Positions 24,787 through 26,132 of a stretch of 26,132 bases of DNA are shown in pieces. The stretch is taken from contig JAJXUF010000038.1 in NCBI GenBank assembly GCA_021783175.1, positions 1 to 26,132 on the forward strand. Direction: 5' to 3'. A program made the position numbers and the translations under genes. The notes beneath the pieces were generated by a model. The model did not search any database, was not told where the DNA came from, and worked only from the letters and a program-made list of their open reading frames with translations. Origin of the DNA: Pseudomonadota bacterium (GTDB taxonomy: Bacteria; Pseudomonadota; Gammaproteobacteria; Acidiferrobacterales; UBA6901). The stretch's first letter is position 1. Every line of letters starts with the position of its first letter.

Positions 24787-25812
24787 ATGTACACGCAAGG
24801 GCATTCACGACTGATCAGTTCCGGCGCATTTCTTCCGTCCAACCGCATCTCCTCGCGCGAAGTCATGGAGCAGTTCGATTCCAAAAGCCGCTACGGGATA
24901 CCTTATGAGTGGCTCGAGCGAACCACCGGTATCCGGGAACGGCGAGCTGCGCCCAGCGATCTGAAACCTTCCGACATGGCGGCGCGTGCCGCATTCATTG
25001 CCATGGAAAGGGGTGGGGTGCTGGCCAAGGATGTTGACGCCATCATCTACGCGGGGATGTTTCGTGACCTTATCGAACCGGCCACAGCCCATCTGGTCCA
25101 GGACAAGATCAAGGCGCAAAATTCCATTGCATTTGATGTCACCAATGCCTGTCTCGGTTTCATGAGTGCGATCCATGTCATGGATTCGCTCATTGCGACC
25201 GGACAAGTGCGGCGCGGGCTGGTTGTCACGGGTGAACAAGGGTATCGCTATACACGTGCAACCTGCGAGACCTTGGCTTCGGCCAAGGAACCCCTGCTCG
25301 ATCAGTTCTACGAAATGGCGATTAATCTGACTCTCGGCGACGCCGGCGCCGCTCTTCTCATGGGCCCAAAGCTGTCGCCAGACAGCGGATTTATGGGCTT
25401 CATGGTTCGCTCGGAAGGTCGTCACCACGATCTTTGCTTTTGCGAACCAAACGGTTTGCCCAAGACCAAGATTGCAGAAATAGTGAAAAATACCGCGTCT
25501 CTTGTGCCTCCCATGTACCACGAGCTGATGGGGGATCACCTGAAGTGGAAGTCGGCGGACCTCAAGCGATACATTCCGCACCAGGTGGGTGTTCGGACCA
25601 CCAAACGCCACGCCGATGAGCTCGATATTTCACTGGACAAAATCCCGCTCAGCGTCGATGTTCTCGGCAACATCATCTCTGCCAGCATCCCGGCGAATAT
25701 CGCTGCACTCCAGGACCAGAACGCGATGTGCCAGGGCGACAAGATTTATCTGGCAGGTTCAGGGAGCGGAATTTCCATCAGCCAAGCAGGGCTGATTTGG
25801 GATGCTGCCTAA
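24787..25812 (+). CDS. 3-oxoacyl-ACP synthase III (FabH)-like condensing enzyme
   Basis: A 341-aa thiolase-fold enzyme. The Cys-His-Asn triad is complete: Cys122 in DVTNACLGFMSAI, His265 in YIPHQVGVRTTKR and Asn295 in DVLGNIISASIP. Other family signs are WLERTTGIRERR near the start, LGDAGAALLMG and the C-terminal AGSGSGISISQAGL. Classic FabH is about 317 aa and has its Cys near 112, so this is a longer relative; PqsD-, OleA- or CerJ-like specialised enzymes are possible. None of fabD, fabG, acpP or other lipid genes is adjacent, which argues against the housekeeping copy. AAGGAGA precedes the ATG. The leader has a candidate regulatory fold. Confidence 0.9.
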   Translation: MYTQGHSRLISSGAFLPSNRISSREVMEQFDSKSRYGIPYEWLERTTGIRERRAAPSDLKPSDMAARAAFIAMERGGVLAKDVDAIIYAGMFRDLIEPATAHLVQDKIKAQNSIAFDVTNACLGFMSAIHVMDSLIATGQVRRGLVVTGEQGYRYTRATCETLASAKEPLLDQFYEMAINLTLGDAGAALLMGPKLSPDSGFMGFMVRSEGRHHDLCFCEPNGLPKTKIAEIVKNTASLVPPMYHELMGDHLKWKSADLKRYIPHQVGVRTTKRHADELDISLDKIPLSVDVLGNIISASIPANIAALQDQNAMCQGDKIYLAGSGSGISISQAGLIWDAA

Positions 25813-25870
25813 ATCCCCCAGAACGGCACTGTTCTTGCACGACGTCTCATCAGCATTGAGATTTTCTTTT

Positions 25871-25894
25871 TCTGTGCCTAGAATTCGGCACAGA
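25871..25894 (+). terminator. Hairpin after the ketoacyl synthase gene
   Basis: TCTGTGCC (25871-25878) and GGCACAGA (25887-25894) form an 8-bp stem with an 8-base loop (TAGAATTC). The T-run precedes rather than follows it, so it may act in either direction or form part of the next gene's leader. Confidence 0.4.
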
Positions 25895-25953
25895 GGAGTA
25901 ATCTACAGGAAGGAAAATTCTCCTTGAAAATCAACAGCGCAAGGACGTGACAT

Positions 25954-26132
25954 ATGAATTTTGACCCTTTCATATATAGCCTCCCAGCAATAATAACCCT
26001 GGGATTCAAGGCCGCTCTGTTTTGGTACGCCCGCAAGTCGCCGATCCAGAACAAACAAACCCAGCTTTTCCTTTTCTTCCTATTCGCCCTGGCACTCAAT
26101 AATCTGGCGGAAATATTCACCTTTTACGACAG
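25954..26132 (+). CDS. Membrane protein, N-terminal part (cut by window end)
   Basis: ATG at 25954 with AAGGA about 9 bases upstream opens a frame that stays open to the end of the window (59 codons). It has two hydrophobic segments, IYSLPAIITLGFKAALFWYA and LFLFFLFALALNNLAEIFTF, separated by a short charged loop. The pattern resembles the first helices of multi-helix sensor or membrane enzyme N-termini, but the fragment is too short to assign. It lies 141 bases after the ketoacyl synthase gene on the same strand and could be cotranscribed with it. Confidence 0.7.
   Translation, partial: MNFDPFIYSLPAIITLGFKAALFWYARKSPIQNKQTQLFLFFLFALALNNLAEIFTFYD

Overview
The window looks like a chromosomal segment of a GC-rich gammaproteobacterium. 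It opens with the end of the F1 ATP synthase operon (atpG end, atpD, atpC), then an SlyD-type FKBP gene, glmU and glmS. The atp-glmU-glmS order is typical of Gammaproteobacteria. Exported DsrE-family proteins further along would suit a sulfur-oxidising lineage, but that is inference; no marker here fixes the genus.

Layout. (1) 1-6137: conserved housekeeping block. (2) 6138 to about 12400: accessory region beginning at the attTn7 site at the 3' end of glmS. A Tn7-like transposon end starts 20 bases after the glmS stop. It is followed by a large PD-(D/E)xK nuclease-like gene, a HigBA-type toxin-antitoxin pair with a probably leaderless promoter, a short tyrosine recombinase with a perfect 16-bp hairpin behind it, an IS3-family transposase scrap beside a truncated gene, and two convergent small BamE/SmpA-like lipoproteins. 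I see no Tn7 transposition genes and no matching far end. (3) 12433-16329, minus strand: an ABC-2 transporter pair and a UvrD-like helicase. (4) 16518-18754: two exported DsrE-family genes flanking a secreted CAP-domain gene; the second DsrE gene is frameshifted at a run of seven C. (5) 18895-19854: a SRAP (YedK/HMCES-like) protein with a charged helical insertion. (6) 20051-23550: an OmpR/EnvZ-type two-component system between two periplasmic-protein genes. (7) 23893-26132: a small membrane protein, a FabH-like ketoacyl synthase with a long structured leader, and the start of another membrane protein cut by the window edge.

The two most interesting non-coding signals are both regulatory. The promoters of the two periplasmic genes flanking the two-component system carry the same 47-bp, four-half-site dyad, with the same spacing to a downstream TGACAT. 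This strongly suggests a local regulon of that response regulator. The leader of the FabH-like gene can fold as an H-type pseudoknot (13 bp plus 9 bp) ending just before the ribosome binding site, which is a candidate cis-regulatory RNA. The attTn7-linked island is the main mobile-DNA observation.

All function calls come from reading motifs in the translated sequence. No database search was run.
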